Shown here: piece after piece, positions 7,986 to 15,748 of the stretch
Numbering within the stretch: position 1 is the first letter of the stretch
Layout: every line of letters starts with the position of its first letter
Source of the DNA: Bacillota bacterium
Lineage (GTDB): Bacteria > Bacillota > Clostridia > Christensenellales > SZUA-584
Assembly: GCA_023412005.1 (NCBI GenBank)
Contig: JAEYOE010000031.1
Location: forward strand, 1 to 64,000
Reading direction: 5' to 3'
Length of the DNA stretch: 64,000 nt
Notes under the pieces: generated by a model
Databases searched by the model: none
What the model was told of the DNA's origin: nothing
The model's input: only the letters and a program-made list of their open reading frames with translations
Translations under genes and position numbers: made by a program

Positions 7986-8393
7986 TACTAAAGAGCCGCT
8001 GATTTGCATAGGCTAATAAAGTTTAAATGTCTCCCAACCCATCTCTGCCAAACTGTTGAATAGATGATGCATAACGCGGCGCACAGTGCAGAAAGCGGAG
8101 TCATTCTTTCTGATCAGCAGCCTTCAGTCGTCTGCGTCACCATCTTCTCAAAAGGTGAAGCCATAACTGTTGAATTGTCTGATACCAAGCCGTTATCCCT
8201 CCCCCGTCATCTGTCGGTGAAAGACACCATTTCATCCCCGGGGTGCAGTTGGCAGAGAGATTAAGACTGAAGGCTACTTGAAGTGCTGAGCGCAGCTGTA
8301 TTACAACGACTCCATAGGCTTTTTATCTTCTTCCAGCATGCCCACGAGGTGATAATCTCGCTTGATAGCGCCTGACTTTTACTTATACATTTA
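7986..8393. other. Intergenic stretch without a recognised gene
   Basis: About 400 bases between the convergent amidase-domain and flavoprotein genes. A 66-codon plus-strand frame at 8064-8264 has no ribosome site and no recognisable content. I see no RNA gene or convincing terminator. Confidence 0.5.
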
Positions 8394-9104
8394 CTAAAAG
8401 GGGCTGCTGCCGCTTATCCATCCTTGTGCTTCCCAATGATTTTTGTCTGTCAAATTCCATGTGTTCTTTTTCATCATTCCTTTCATCATAAAAAACATGA
8501 AACGAAAAAACAAACTGGGCATAACCCGATCAATTCGACTGTTTGTTTTTACAATATTACCGGCTATTTTATCAGCCCTTTTGCTGATTTTTTGTTTATT
8601 CTTTTCGGTTACATCCTCCCATTTCATTGCCGCAACGCGCGTTGCTAACGAATAGACGCGGCGAGCTCCCCAGTACTGCAAACTATATCGCATGGTTTTA
8701 GAGGCATGACCAAGCCCGGCGCCTGCTGTTGTAGCCACGGTCACACCGACTTTTTTAAACATCTTGGGATTGGGCCGATGGCTGACCCACATGAAGCACA
8801 GATGATCCAGCAACGATTTTAGCTGCCCGCTGACATCGAGTGCGTAAACGGGAGACGTTAATATGATGACATCCGCCTCCTCCATCGCGCTGACAAACGG
8901 GCTGATGCCCTGAGCGTGCGGGCATTTGTCTTCCCCGCGCATAATGCATGAAAAGCAGCCCATGCATTGATGCGGCATATCTTTTGGCAACACGAAATTT
9001 GTAACGTCAATCTCCGCATGCTTTTCAATTGCTTTTAACAGTTGTTCTTTGCAATTCCATGTGCTGCCGTGGCGAGTACTGCCATTAATGACTACGACCT
9101 TCAT
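8394..9104 (-). CDS. Iron-sulfur flavoprotein (flavodoxin fold)
   Basis: A 236-residue flavodoxin-fold protein. Residues 1-20 carry the FMN phosphate loop NGSTRHGSTWN, and the PVYALDVSGQLKSLLD segment is typical of NADPH-dependent FMN reductases. Between them sits CMGCFSC followed by seven residues and another Cys: the compact CX2CX2CX7C motif of iron-sulfur flavoproteins (Isf), which bind a [4Fe-4S] cluster and pass electrons in anaerobes, some reducing oxygen or peroxide. The start at 9104 follows GAAAGGAAG; an ATG at 9128 overlaps the TetR stop but has no ribosome site. It is cotranscribed with the TetR gene, which presumably controls it. Confidence 0.82.
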   Translation of the reverse strand: MKVVVINGSTRHGSTWNCKEQLLKAIEKHAEIDVTNFVLPKDMPHQCMGCFSCIMRGEDKCPHAQGISPFVSAMEEADVIILTSPVYALDVSGQLKSLLDHLCFMWVSHRPNPKMFKKVGVTVATTAGAGLGHASKTMRYSLQYWGARRVYSLATRVAAMKWEDVTEKNKQKISKRADKIAGNIVKTNSRIDRVMPSLFFRFMFFMMKGMMKKNTWNLTDKNHWEAQGWISGSSPF

Positions 9105-9124
9105 TGTTATGCTTCCTTTCAAAA

Positions 9125-9760
9125 TCATTTTAATTTAGTGCCGAATCGTTCATTAAACAAACGAACGTGCTTTGCCAGCAATCCTTTTGCATTTGCCATT
9201 CCGTCTTTATCGCTATCAAATTTATAAAAAATTAAGAATATGGGCGAGAAGAATTCCAATGCCAGCACATACGGATCTGTTTTAACAAGCACACCTTCTT
9301 GCATCAATGCTGCAAACAACTGTGATTGGAACTTAAGACTGCTGTTGAATGAAATATCGCGGTAGAGTTCTTTTAACTCAGGGCTGCGGTATTGCTCGAT
9401 CGTCAGCATTTTTCTGAATTTCACATTGATTTCGTCGGTTAAGTAGTATTCAAGAATCTGAAGGCTTATTACCTCAAACTGCTCGGGCGTCATGTTTTTA
9501 TACATTTGAATAGTTCGTTCATCGGCAGCAAATGATTTGCCTTCTTCAAGCATGTCCATTCCTTGAAAAAACCCGCTGCCTCTGTTGGCATACTCTTTGA
9601 CGATGCAATCGAAAATCTCCTTCTTGCTCTTGTAGTGATTGTAAAGAGAGCTTTCTTTTATACCCACAGCCTGAGCAATATCTCTGACCGAAACAGCATC
9701 AAAGCCTCTTTCAGAAAACAGCGATAATGCTTTATACTTGATTTTGTCTTTCGTATTCAT
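9125..9760 (-). CDS. TetR family transcriptional regulator
   Basis: A 211-residue repressor-type regulator. The N-terminal helix-turn-helix is clear (VRDIAQAVGIKESSLYNHYK, residues about 22-41), followed by a helical ligand-binding domain that I cannot match to a ligand class. It lies directly upstream of the iron-sulfur flavoprotein gene in one transcription unit. A sigma-A promoter about 200 bases upstream is overlapped by two palindromes that fit TetR operators, so autoregulation of the pair is likely. Confidence 0.9.
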   Translation of the reverse strand: MNTKDKIKYKALSLFSERGFDAVSVRDIAQAVGIKESSLYNHYKSKKEIFDCIVKEYANRGSGFFQGMDMLEEGKSFAADERTIQMYKNMTPEQFEVISLQILEYYLTDEINVKFRKMLTIEQYRSPELKELYRDISFNSSLKFQSQLFAALMQEGVLVKTDPYVLALEFFSPIFLIFYKFDSDKDGMANAKGLLAKHVRLFNERFGTKLK

Positions 9761-9942
9761 TCTTCACCTCATAATTGTTTTGATATTTTAACCGTTAACA
9801 CCTGAATAACGAACAATTCAAATAAAGCCGTTAGTCCTCCTTATCGTTCAATTCGTTATAAAAACCCTGCCGAGCACAAACTCCAGTGCTAATATCAATA
9901 AAAATCCTAAAAAATACATTTTAATGCTTCATAATATTCTAG

Positions 9943-9989
9943 CTAACATTCGTTAGTATTAGTTTAACTAACAACCGTTAGCATGTCAA
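9943..9989 (-). promoter_or_regulatory. TetR promoter with two palindromic operators
   Basis: On the minus strand TTGACA (9984-9989), a 17-base spacer and TAAACT (9961-9966) make a good sigma-A promoter. CTAAC-N4-GTTAG occurs at 9968-9981, between the two boxes, and again at 9943-9956, just downstream of the -10. The copies are 25 bp apart. The arrangement is what an autorepressing TetR protein would use. Confidence 0.7.
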
Positions 9990-10114
9990 GCAATGCTTTC
10001 ATTTTTTTTAATCGTTGGATATTCAGTGTAATAATTGACTGCGCAGTATTTAATTACATGTGTATTTTCCCATGGCCGCGGTAAAAATAATGATATAAAA
10101 AGGAGGTGAAAAAC

Positions 10115-10312
10115 ATGGCTACAAATTCGAATCAAACATTGGTTCCCCAGGGCAAACAGATGCTCAACAACATGAAGTATGAAGTGGCAACCGAGGTTGG
10201 CGTCAATCTGAAACAGGGGTATAACGGAGACATCGCTGCGAAGGATGCCGGCAGAGTAGGCGGCAATATGGTTAAAAAGATGATCCAGTACGCTGAAAGC
10301 AATATGTCTTAA
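10115..10312 (+). CDS. Alpha/beta-type small acid-soluble spore protein
   Basis: A 65-residue SASP that coats and protects DNA in the dormant spore and is degraded at germination by the GPR protease. The GPR cleavage region is recognisable as KYEVATEVGVNL, and the second conserved block is DAGRVGGNMVKKMI. The ATG at 10115 follows AGGAGGTG at the right spacing; an in-frame GTG inside that ribosome site at 10106 is not the start. Expression would be in the forespore under sigma-G, though I see no clear sigma-G promoter. Confidence 0.93.
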   Translation: MATNSNQTLVPQGKQMLNNMKYEVATEVGVNLKQGYNGDIAAKDAGRVGGNMVKKMIQYAESNMS

Positions 10313-10341
10313 AGCCTAGGATCATAAAGTGTCATAAAAAA

Positions 10342-10370
10342 AAGAAGGGTGAATCACTCTTCTTTTTTTA
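10342..10370 (+). terminator. Bidirectional terminator between SASP and eno
   Basis: AAGAAGGGTGA and TCACTCTTCTT form an 11-bp stem with one wobble position, with A-run before and T-run after, so it can serve both convergent genes. Confidence 0.8.
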
Positions 10371-10376
10371 TCTGCC

Positions 10377-11681
10377 CTATCTCAAATTGAAAAATGCGTC
10401 TTTTCCCGGGTAAACAGCCGAGAGCCCGAGTTCCTCCTCTATGCGAAGAAGCTGATTGTATTTTGCGACGCGGTCAGTACGCGAAGGCGCCCCTGTCTTG
10501 ATCTGCCCCGCATTCACAGCGACAGAAAGATCGGCTATCGTCACATCCTCCGTTTCTCCCGAACGATGGCTGACAATCGCGGTGAATCCCGCGCGATTCG
10601 CCATCTCAATCGCTTCGAGCGTTTCCGTCAGAGTCCCGATCTGGTTCACCTTAATTAATATGCTGTTGGATATACCGTTGTTGATTCCTTTTTCAAGCCG
10701 CTTTGTATTCGTCACAAAAAGGTCGTCTCCCACGAGCTGAATTTTATTTCCCAGTTCCTTCGTGAGCAGCTTCCAGCCCTGCCAGTCTTCTTCGGACAAA
10801 CCGTCTTCCAAAGAAATGATCGGATATTGCCTGATAAGCTTTTCCCAAAAATCCACCATATCCTCTGCTGATTTTTGAATACCGGATTTCCAGAAAAGGT
10901 ATTGCCCTTCCTTGCCGTTTTCCTTGGCGGCCTCATACATTTCGGTTGCCGCTGCGTCAATCGCGATATAAAACTCCACACCCGGCTTATACCCTGCCAA
11001 GGTGACCGCTTCAAGAATCACATCGATGGCCTCTTCGTTAGACTTGAGGTTAGGCGCATAACCGCCTTCATCTCCTACTGATGTTGAGTATCCCTTGCCT
11101 TTCAGCACTTTTTTCAGCGTATGAAACACCTCAGCGCTCATTTGCAGCGCCGAGCTGAAGCTCTTTGCCCCTACCGGCATAATCATAAATTCTTGAATAT
11201 CCACGCTGTTGTCTGCATGCTTGCCGCCATTGATTATGTTCATCATCGGAACGGGCAGCTTTCTTGCGTTACAACCGCCGATATACCTGTATAACGGCAT
11301 TTCAGATTGTATGGCGGCCGCCTTGGCCACAGACAATGATACGGCCAGCATGGCATTGGCACCAAGGCTTGATTTGTTGGGTGTATCGTCGTGGGCAATC
11401 ATGGCATAATCAATATCAACCTGACTGCGTGCATCTATGCCAATCAGCATATCCGAAATGACGTTGTTGACGTTTTCAACTGCCTTTTTAACTCCTCGTC
11501 CAAGATAGCGGTTTGCGATACCGTCACGCAGCTCAACAGCTTCAAACTGGCCCGTGGACGCACCTGACGGTACCGACGCATGGGCGCTCGCACCGCCTGA
11601 TAATTCCACCTGCGCTTCTACGGTTGGGTTGCCGCGGCTGTCTAATATCTCCCTTGCGAAAATATCGACTATTGTAAACAT
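10377..11681 (-). CDS. eno: Enolase (phosphopyruvate hydratase)
   Basis: A 434-residue enolase that interconverts 2-phosphoglycerate and phosphoenolpyruvate in the cytoplasm. Full-length with the expected motifs: EILDSRGNPTVE at the N-terminus, GGKHADNSVDIQEFM, SVGDEGGYAPN, SLEDGLSEEDW, VGDDLFVTN and the SHRSGETED signature. The start follows GAGAGGAT. It stands alone here, about 48 kb from the pgk-tpiA-gpmI cluster, whereas many Firmicutes keep eno at the end of that cluster. Confidence 0.98.
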   Translation of the reverse strand: MFTIVDIFAREILDSRGNPTVEAQVELSGGASAHASVPSGASTGQFEAVELRDGIANRYLGRGVKKAVENVNNVISDMLIGIDARSQVDIDYAMIAHDDTPNKSSLGANAMLAVSLSVAKAAAIQSEMPLYRYIGGCNARKLPVPMMNIINGGKHADNSVDIQEFMIMPVGAKSFSSALQMSAEVFHTLKKVLKGKGYSTSVGDEGGYAPNLKSNEEAIDVILEAVTLAGYKPGVEFYIAIDAAATEMYEAAKENGKEGQYLFWKSGIQKSAEDMVDFWEKLIRQYPIISLEDGLSEEDWQGWKLLTKELGNKIQLVGDDLFVTNTKRLEKGINNGISNSILIKVNQIGTLTETLEAIEMANRAGFTAIVSHRSGETEDVTIADLSVAVNAGQIKTGAPSRTDRVAKYNQLLRIEEELGLSAVYPGKDAFFNLR

Positions 11682-11785
11682 CGGTTATCCTCTCTTTCTT
11701 TAGCTTAAACAGTAACAGTATTTCCAGCCATTATAATTTGATTCTAATATATTGTGAATATATTGCAAGGGTTGATTAAAACTCA

Positions 11786-11805
11786 GGGCTCCCTTTCGGG
11801 AACCC
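11786..11805 (-). terminator. Terminator of the SspF-like gene
   Basis: On the minus strand GGGTTCCC-GAAA-GGGAGCCC forms an 8-bp stem with one wobble and a GAAA tetraloop, followed by TGAGTTTTAAT. Confidence 0.7.
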
Positions 11806-11823
11806 TTTGCTTGAAACCGGAGG

Positions 11824-11988
11824 TTATGTCCGTGACCGCTCTGCCATTTCAATCGCCTCACGAACAATATTACCGCAATTTCTTGATGACACGCTGCCCC
11901 ATCCTTCGCTGGCAACAATATCATCGACTCCGAGTCGTTTTGCAATTTCTTGTTTAAGGCCTTCTGACATTACCTTGTGCCGAGACAT
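11824..11988 (-). CDS. SspF-like small acid-soluble spore protein
   Basis: A 54-residue gene short enough to be missed by length cut-offs. The product opens MSRHKVMSEGLKQEIAKRLG and continues with EGWGSVSSRNCGN and IVREAIEMAE, matching block by block the SspF/SspH-type pattern of Bacillus (VMSD-x-K-x-ELAK-LG, GGWG, R-DAGNMV, RAIEIAE). The ATG is preceded by GGGAGG at ideal spacing and the gene ends before a hairpin terminator. A CATACTA box suited to forespore sigma-G lies 47 bases upstream. It presumably helps protect spore DNA. The Cys in place of Ala-Gly in the RNCGN block is unusual. Confidence 0.85.
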   Translation of the reverse strand: MSRHKVMSEGLKQEIAKRLGVDDIVASEGWGSVSSRNCGNIVREAIEMAERSRT

Positions 11989-12034
11989 TTGATTTACCTC
12001 CCGCCTGTATTCGCGGCACTATACCGCTTAAAAA

Positions 12035-12041
12035 TAGTATG
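12035..12041 (-). promoter_or_regulatory. Sigma-G-like -10 box before the SspF-like gene
   Basis: CATACTA on the minus strand fits the sigma-F/G -10 consensus CATNHTA, and the same heptamer precedes tlp. No good -35 match is seen at 16-18 bases, so the assignment is weak. Confidence 0.3.
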
Positions 12042-12139
12042 CCCAGCTTTCATGTTCGCGGTAATCTTTTTTATTCATTTTAGAATTGCCCGGTTTATAT
12101 GCGGTTGAAGACTTATTCTTATATGCGGTGCATATGGCT

Positions 12140-13237
12140 TTATGTTAAGTTAAAAAGCGCCAAAAAAGCATCATCTGGCTCCAGACCAAACTCGGTTTCC
12201 AGCTTGTCCTTATAAAGCTGAAAGTAGCTTTGCATAGATACGTCGTCCTTATTCTTTTTTAGCAGCTTTAACAGCAGCAAGTTAATATTCTTATCCACAG
12301 GCGCAAACTTGATGCCGTCGGCGAGTATGTCAAAGGCTTTCTTATCGTGACCGTTTTCAATATAATGTCTCGCCAGCGTAATAACCAGCCGGACATAATA
12401 CTGACGAACATCCAGTCTCTTTTGATAGGCCCAATCGTAATCGTTTTGATCAAAATAATTTCCCGTATACATATGAATTGCTGCTTCAAAATCCGCTGCG
12501 TTTTCATCCGATATTGTCTTTAGCGACTGTATTTTTTCTAAAAAAGATACAGCATCACAAAAGATTCCGGACATATCAAGAGAATAAGACCCGCGACGAT
12601 GCAAAATATTAAGCTTAACCCCGCATTGCATAAATGCTTTTTTTAAGTAATGCAGCGTTGTGTTAAATAAAATCAGGGCGCGGTCACCGTCATAATCTTC
12701 CCAGAATGCATCCATTATATGATTTCTGTGCACCGAATGTCCGTTGTTGTCTACCAAATAGGCAAAAAGCTCCTCAGCTTTGGACGTGCGAAATTTCAGC
12801 GTCGTGCCATCGATGGATACCGTAAAGCTTCCGAAACATCTCACCGACACTGTATGAGGCGTGCTATCGGGAACGTCGGGGCTATCGGCAAACCGGCTGA
12901 TCGTAATAGCAAGCCTCTCTTTTTCTACCGGCTTTAACAAGTAATCCATCGCATGGCAGCGGAAAGCCTCCACAGCATATTCGCTGTAGGCAGTCACAAA
13001 CACAATGTTGATTCGGCTCTGCAAATCAATCATTCTGTCGGCCAGCTCAATGCCGCTGATTCGCGGCATTTCAATATCCAAAAATGCGATATCCGTCTGA
13101 TTGTCTCGAATAAAATCCAGTGCAGAAGCCGGGTCAACAAATGTGCCGCAGATGTCTACCATGCCGGTTTCTTTGAGCATTTTTTCCAGCTTTCCGATTG
13201 CTGCAGGCTCATCATCAACTATTATTACCCGTTTCAT
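12140..13237 (-). CDS. Response regulator with SARP/BTAD-type output domain
   Basis: A 365-residue regulator. Residues 1-120 are a receiver domain (VDDEPAA acidic pocket, phosphoacceptor Asp in AFLDIEMP, Thr in VTAYSEYA, Lys in YLLKP). Residues about 128-225 form an OmpR-like winged helix beginning VRCFGSFTVSIDG, and the rest is a bacterial transcriptional activation domain of helical repeats ending FGLEPDDAF. This is the layout of SARP-type regulators of small RR/SARP systems. The start lies within the end of the kinase gene (23-base overlap, AAGGAG seven bases upstream), so the two are coupled and presumably form one signalling pair. Target genes are not shown. Confidence 0.88.
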   Translation of the reverse strand: MKRVIIVDDEPAAIGKLEKMLKETGMVDICGTFVDPASALDFIRDNQTDIAFLDIEMPRISGIELADRMIDLQSRINIVFVTAYSEYAVEAFRCHAMDYLLKPVEKERLAITISRFADSPDVPDSTPHTVSVRCFGSFTVSIDGTTLKFRTSKAEELFAYLVDNNGHSVHRNHIMDAFWEDYDGDRALILFNTTLHYLKKAFMQCGVKLNILHRRGSYSLDMSGIFCDAVSFLEKIQSLKTISDENAADFEAAIHMYTGNYFDQNDYDWAYQKRLDVRQYYVRLVITLARHYIENGHDKKAFDILADGIKFAPVDKNINLLLLKLLKKNKDDVSMQSYFQLYKDKLETEFGLEPDDAFLALFNLT

Positions 13238-14258
13238 GCATACGCTCCTTCGGTATTTTAAACGTAATCGTCGTCCCTACGTTTTCTGTGCTTGATATTT
13301 TCAGCCCTGTGCCTACCAGCTTTTTCAGGCGCGTATCTATATTCCACAGCCCGATACCCTTCATTTCAGATTTTAAAAGGATACCGTCGAGTTTATCCAA
13401 AGGGATGCCGGGGCCGTCATCTTTAACCGTAATCACAACGCCGTCAGCGTTTTCGGCTATCATCAGCGCCACCTCAACCGACTCCTTTTTCTTTAAACCG
13501 TGTATAATGGCATTTTCCACGAGCGGCTGAATACATAACGGCGGCAGCGTGAAATGCCCCGCCGAATAATCCGTCACAGAAAAATGAATTCTGTCAGTAA
13601 AGCGCGCTTTTTGAATTTCTACAAACGAATTGACAAGCTGCATCTCCCGCTCTATCGGAACCGACAGCTCTGTGCTCTTAAAATCAAAGCTTTGTCTTAA
13701 GTACTTTGCAAAATCGTCAATCAGACTGCTGGCTCTTTCCGGGTCAGTATCGCAAAACGACGAGATCGTATTGAGCGTATTGAACAAAAAATGCGGCTTG
13801 ATTTGAGCCTGTAAAAATGCGGTTTCTGTTGCCATGGCCTGATCCATAGAATTTTTCATAATAATCAGATTCTCAATCCTTGCGATCAGTTCCTGCGGAT
13901 TGAATGGTTTACTCATGTAATCGTTAGCACCCATTTTCAGCGCTTTTACCCTGTTTTCCATGTCATCATCTGCGGTGATCATGATAACGGGCAAATACTG
14001 CATATTCTTAATGCTGTTAATCTGCTCCAATACATCAAGGCCATTATAGTTTGGCATGAGCAGATCCAGCAGTATTATGTCGGGCTGCCACGTTTTAAAC
14101 TGATCCACCACCTCGGCAGAATCGGTGATTGGCAGAATGTTCGTATAACCATGCAGGTGCAGAATCCGTGTGATCAGCGATATATTTGCCGGGTTATCAT
14201 CAACAATCATGATCCGAGGTTTAAATTTCTTTTCATTGTCATCACTTTGCAACGTCAA
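13215..14258 (-). CDS. Receiver-first histidine kinase hybrid
   Basis: A 347-residue protein with a receiver domain first (residues about 14-130: MIVDDNPAN, Asp in LLDLLMPN, MITADDD, MSKPF) and then a LytS/YesM-type histidine kinase (His in QIKPHFLFNTLNTI; ATPase boxes VENAIIHG, VKDDGPGIP, GIGLWNI). No membrane or sensor domain is present. The kinase may therefore be switched by phosphorylation of its own receiver, acting inside a phosphorelay. The TTG start at 14258 follows AGGAGC by seven bases; no ATG fits as well. It overlaps the SARP-type regulator gene downstream. Confidence 0.88.
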   Translation of the reverse strand: MTLQSDDNEKKFKPRIMIVDDNPANISLITRILHLHGYTNILPITDSAEVVDQFKTWQPDIILLDLLMPNYNGLDVLEQINSIKNMQYLPVIMITADDDMENRVKALKMGANDYMSKPFNPQELIARIENLIIMKNSMDQAMATETAFLQAQIKPHFLFNTLNTISSFCDTDPERASSLIDDFAKYLRQSFDFKSTELSVPIEREMQLVNSFVEIQKARFTDRIHFSVTDYSAGHFTLPPLCIQPLVENAIIHGLKKKESVEVALMIAENADGVVITVKDDGPGIPLDKLDGILLKSEMKGIGLWNIDTRLKKLVGTGLKISSTENVGTTITFKIPKERMHETGNNS

Positions 14259-14335
14259 CTCTTTTGCTCCTGTTAAATATATAGTGCGTCTCTTGATTAT
14301 ATCGATATATATATCTTGTCACATTAGATATTCTC

Positions 14336-14368
14336 AGCAAAAAAAAAGGGGGCTAAAAGCCCTTTAAG
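14336..14368 (-). terminator. Terminator of the CheY-like gene
   Basis: On the minus strand AAAGGGCT-TTT-AGCCCCCTTT followed by a long T-run, just after the CheY-like stop. Confidence 0.75.
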
Positions 14369-14403
14369 ATAATAATGGTTATTTAGGAAGCTATTTATTC
14401 CGT

Positions 14404-14778
14404 CTACAGACGGCTGTACTCTCTTTTAATTTTGTTAAACTGTAACATTACATCATTTTCCTTGAACGGTTTAACAATGAACCCTTTTGCGCCCTTTTCG
14501 ATGGCCTCTATCACACAGGCCTGCTGCCCCATCGCAGATATCATAATCACATTCGGAACATCATCTAATTTGTTGATCTTTTCAAGGCATTCTATGCCGT
14601 TCATTTGCGGCATTGTTATATCAAGCGTAATGACATCCGGCTTGAGGCTGCGTGCGAGCTCCAGAGCAAGAAGCCCGTTATCCGCTTCCCCAACAACGTC
14701 AAACTCATATCTTTCGAGTATTCTCTTCAACTGCATTCTCATAAACGCGGCATCATCGACGATCAATACCTTTGTCAT
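14404..14778 (-). CDS. CheY-like single-domain response regulator
   Basis: A 124-residue stand-alone receiver. Acidic pocket VLIVDDAAFMR, phosphoacceptor Asp in VITLDITMPQMNG, Ser in MISAMGQ and Lys in FIVKPF are all present, so it should be phosphorylatable. The D-A-A-F-M-R and MGQ patterns are close to chemotaxis CheY. The start at 14778 follows GGAG by six bases; an in-frame ATG four codons earlier is less likely. No chemotaxis or flagellar gene is nearby, so it may instead shuttle phosphate to or from the receiver-first kinase downstream, from which it is separated by a terminator. Confidence 0.85.
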   Translation of the reverse strand: MTKVLIVDDAAFMRMQLKRILERYEFDVVGEADNGLLALELARSLKPDVITLDITMPQMNGIECLEKINKLDDVPNVIMISAMGQQACVIEAIEKGAKGFIVKPFKENDVMLQFNKIKREYSRL

Positions 14779-14845
14779 AATGAACTCCATCGTTTAATAT
14801 GATTTGTTTTATTATAGGCAGAATCACTTAACCGTTACTTAACAA

Positions 14846-14874
14846 TAAAAAAACAGCTATGAAAAGCTGTTTTA
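14846..14874 (-). terminator. Terminator of tlp
   Basis: On the minus strand AAACAGCT-TTTCAT-AGCTGTTT followed by a T-run, immediately after the tlp stop. Confidence 0.8.
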
Positions 14875-14876
14875 AG

Positions 14877-15101
14877 CTATTTATGAGATTCGTCTTTCAT
14901 TTCACTTCGCATGCCTTGCAAAGCTTGCCGTCTGCGTTCATTTTTGTCTGTTAACGTCGTCTTCATTTTCATGTCCGGCGTTTGAGCAATCATTTCATCG
15001 GCCGCTTCTATATTTTGAATGGTGTGGCTGATGTTATTCTGAATCCTTCGTGCATTATCCTCTCGATTGTCTGGATTCGGGCGGCTATTATTTTTTTTCA
15101 T
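14877..15101 (-). CDS. tlp: Small acid-soluble spore protein Tlp
   Basis: A 74-residue hydrophilic protein matching the Tlp spore protein family: NPDNREDN near the start, IQNNISHTIQNIEAADE in the middle, KNERRRQALQGMRSEMKDE at the end (the family's KNERR-x-x-x-x-GMR-x-E-I-KDE block). Tlp is made in the forespore and is a minor component of the small acid-soluble proteins; it does not bind DNA like the alpha/beta type. AAAGGAG precedes the start, and a sigma-G-like promoter lies upstream. Confidence 0.9.
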   Translation of the reverse strand: MKKNNSRPNPDNREDNARRIQNNISHTIQNIEAADEMIAQTPDMKMKTTLTDKNERRRQALQGMRSEMKDESHK

Positions 15102-15130
15102 ACTATCGTCTCCTTTAAGTGGTTTTTCTT

Positions 15131-15160
15131 TAGTATGATAAAAAAGCCGACTCCTTATGT
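15131..15160 (-). promoter_or_regulatory. Sigma-G-like promoter of tlp
   Basis: On the minus strand ACATA (15156-15160), an 18-base spacer and CATACTA (15131-15137) match GHATR-N17/18-CATNHTA with one mismatch. Its place upstream of a known type of forespore gene supports it. Confidence 0.5.
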
Positions 15161-15175
15161 GAAATATCTGTTCGT

Positions 15176-15601
15176 TCAGCTTAATGCCGATTCAACCGAT
15201 TGATGCATCATGTCGTAGTAATACTGCAGAATATCCCGTCTGGTTACAATGCCAATAAACAGGCCCCTATCATCGGTAACCGGAATAAAGTTTTGGTTCA
15301 TGGCCATTAACAAAAGATCATCTAGAGCAGCATTCACATTAACCGGAGTATTTTGGCGTCCTTTTAAAATATCTTTAACAAAAATCTGCTCAATATGGTG
15401 ATTGTCGCAGGCCTGCTCAGACAAAATAGCCCAGAGAAGGTCGCCTTCGCTCAATGTGCCGGCATAACTTCCGTCCTTATCTATGACGGGGATGGCTGCA
15501 TAACGATGACGTTTCATTTTTTCCAGAGCCTGCCGCAATGTATAATGATCATAAATCAAAACGATGTCACTTTTGGGCTTTAACAAAAAAAGTATATTCA
15601 T
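15176..15601 (-). CDS. CBS domain pair protein
   Basis: A 141-residue protein made of two CBS domains (about residues 15-65 and 78-135; YAAIPVIDKDGSYAGTLSEGDLLWAI and FIPVTDDRGLFIGIVTRRDILQYY style ends, each with the typical G-x-V/L-S/T-x-x-D-I/L block). Such Bateman modules bind adenine nucleotides and sense energy state. There is no attached effector domain, so its partner is unknown. AAGGGAAG precedes the start. Confidence 0.88.
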   Translation of the reverse strand: MNILFLLKPKSDIVLIYDHYTLRQALEKMKRHRYAAIPVIDKDGSYAGTLSEGDLLWAILSEQACDNHHIEQIFVKDILKGRQNTPVNVNAALDDLLLMAMNQNFIPVTDDRGLFIGIVTRRDILQYYYDMMHQSVESALS

Positions 15602-15748
15602 GTTGACTTCCCTTAAACTGTGTAATTTCCATCAAAACAGAATCGCCGTTTTTGTTATATCACACTTTGTTCTATCGCTTCAACCCGTAAATAATAAGAA
15701 CGGAAAAAGTTCACTTATTCTTTACAGAACGTTTTAATGTCGCTCGTT

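Noticed and set aside
8064..8264. 66-codon plus-strand frame
   Set aside because: No start signal and no recognisable family.
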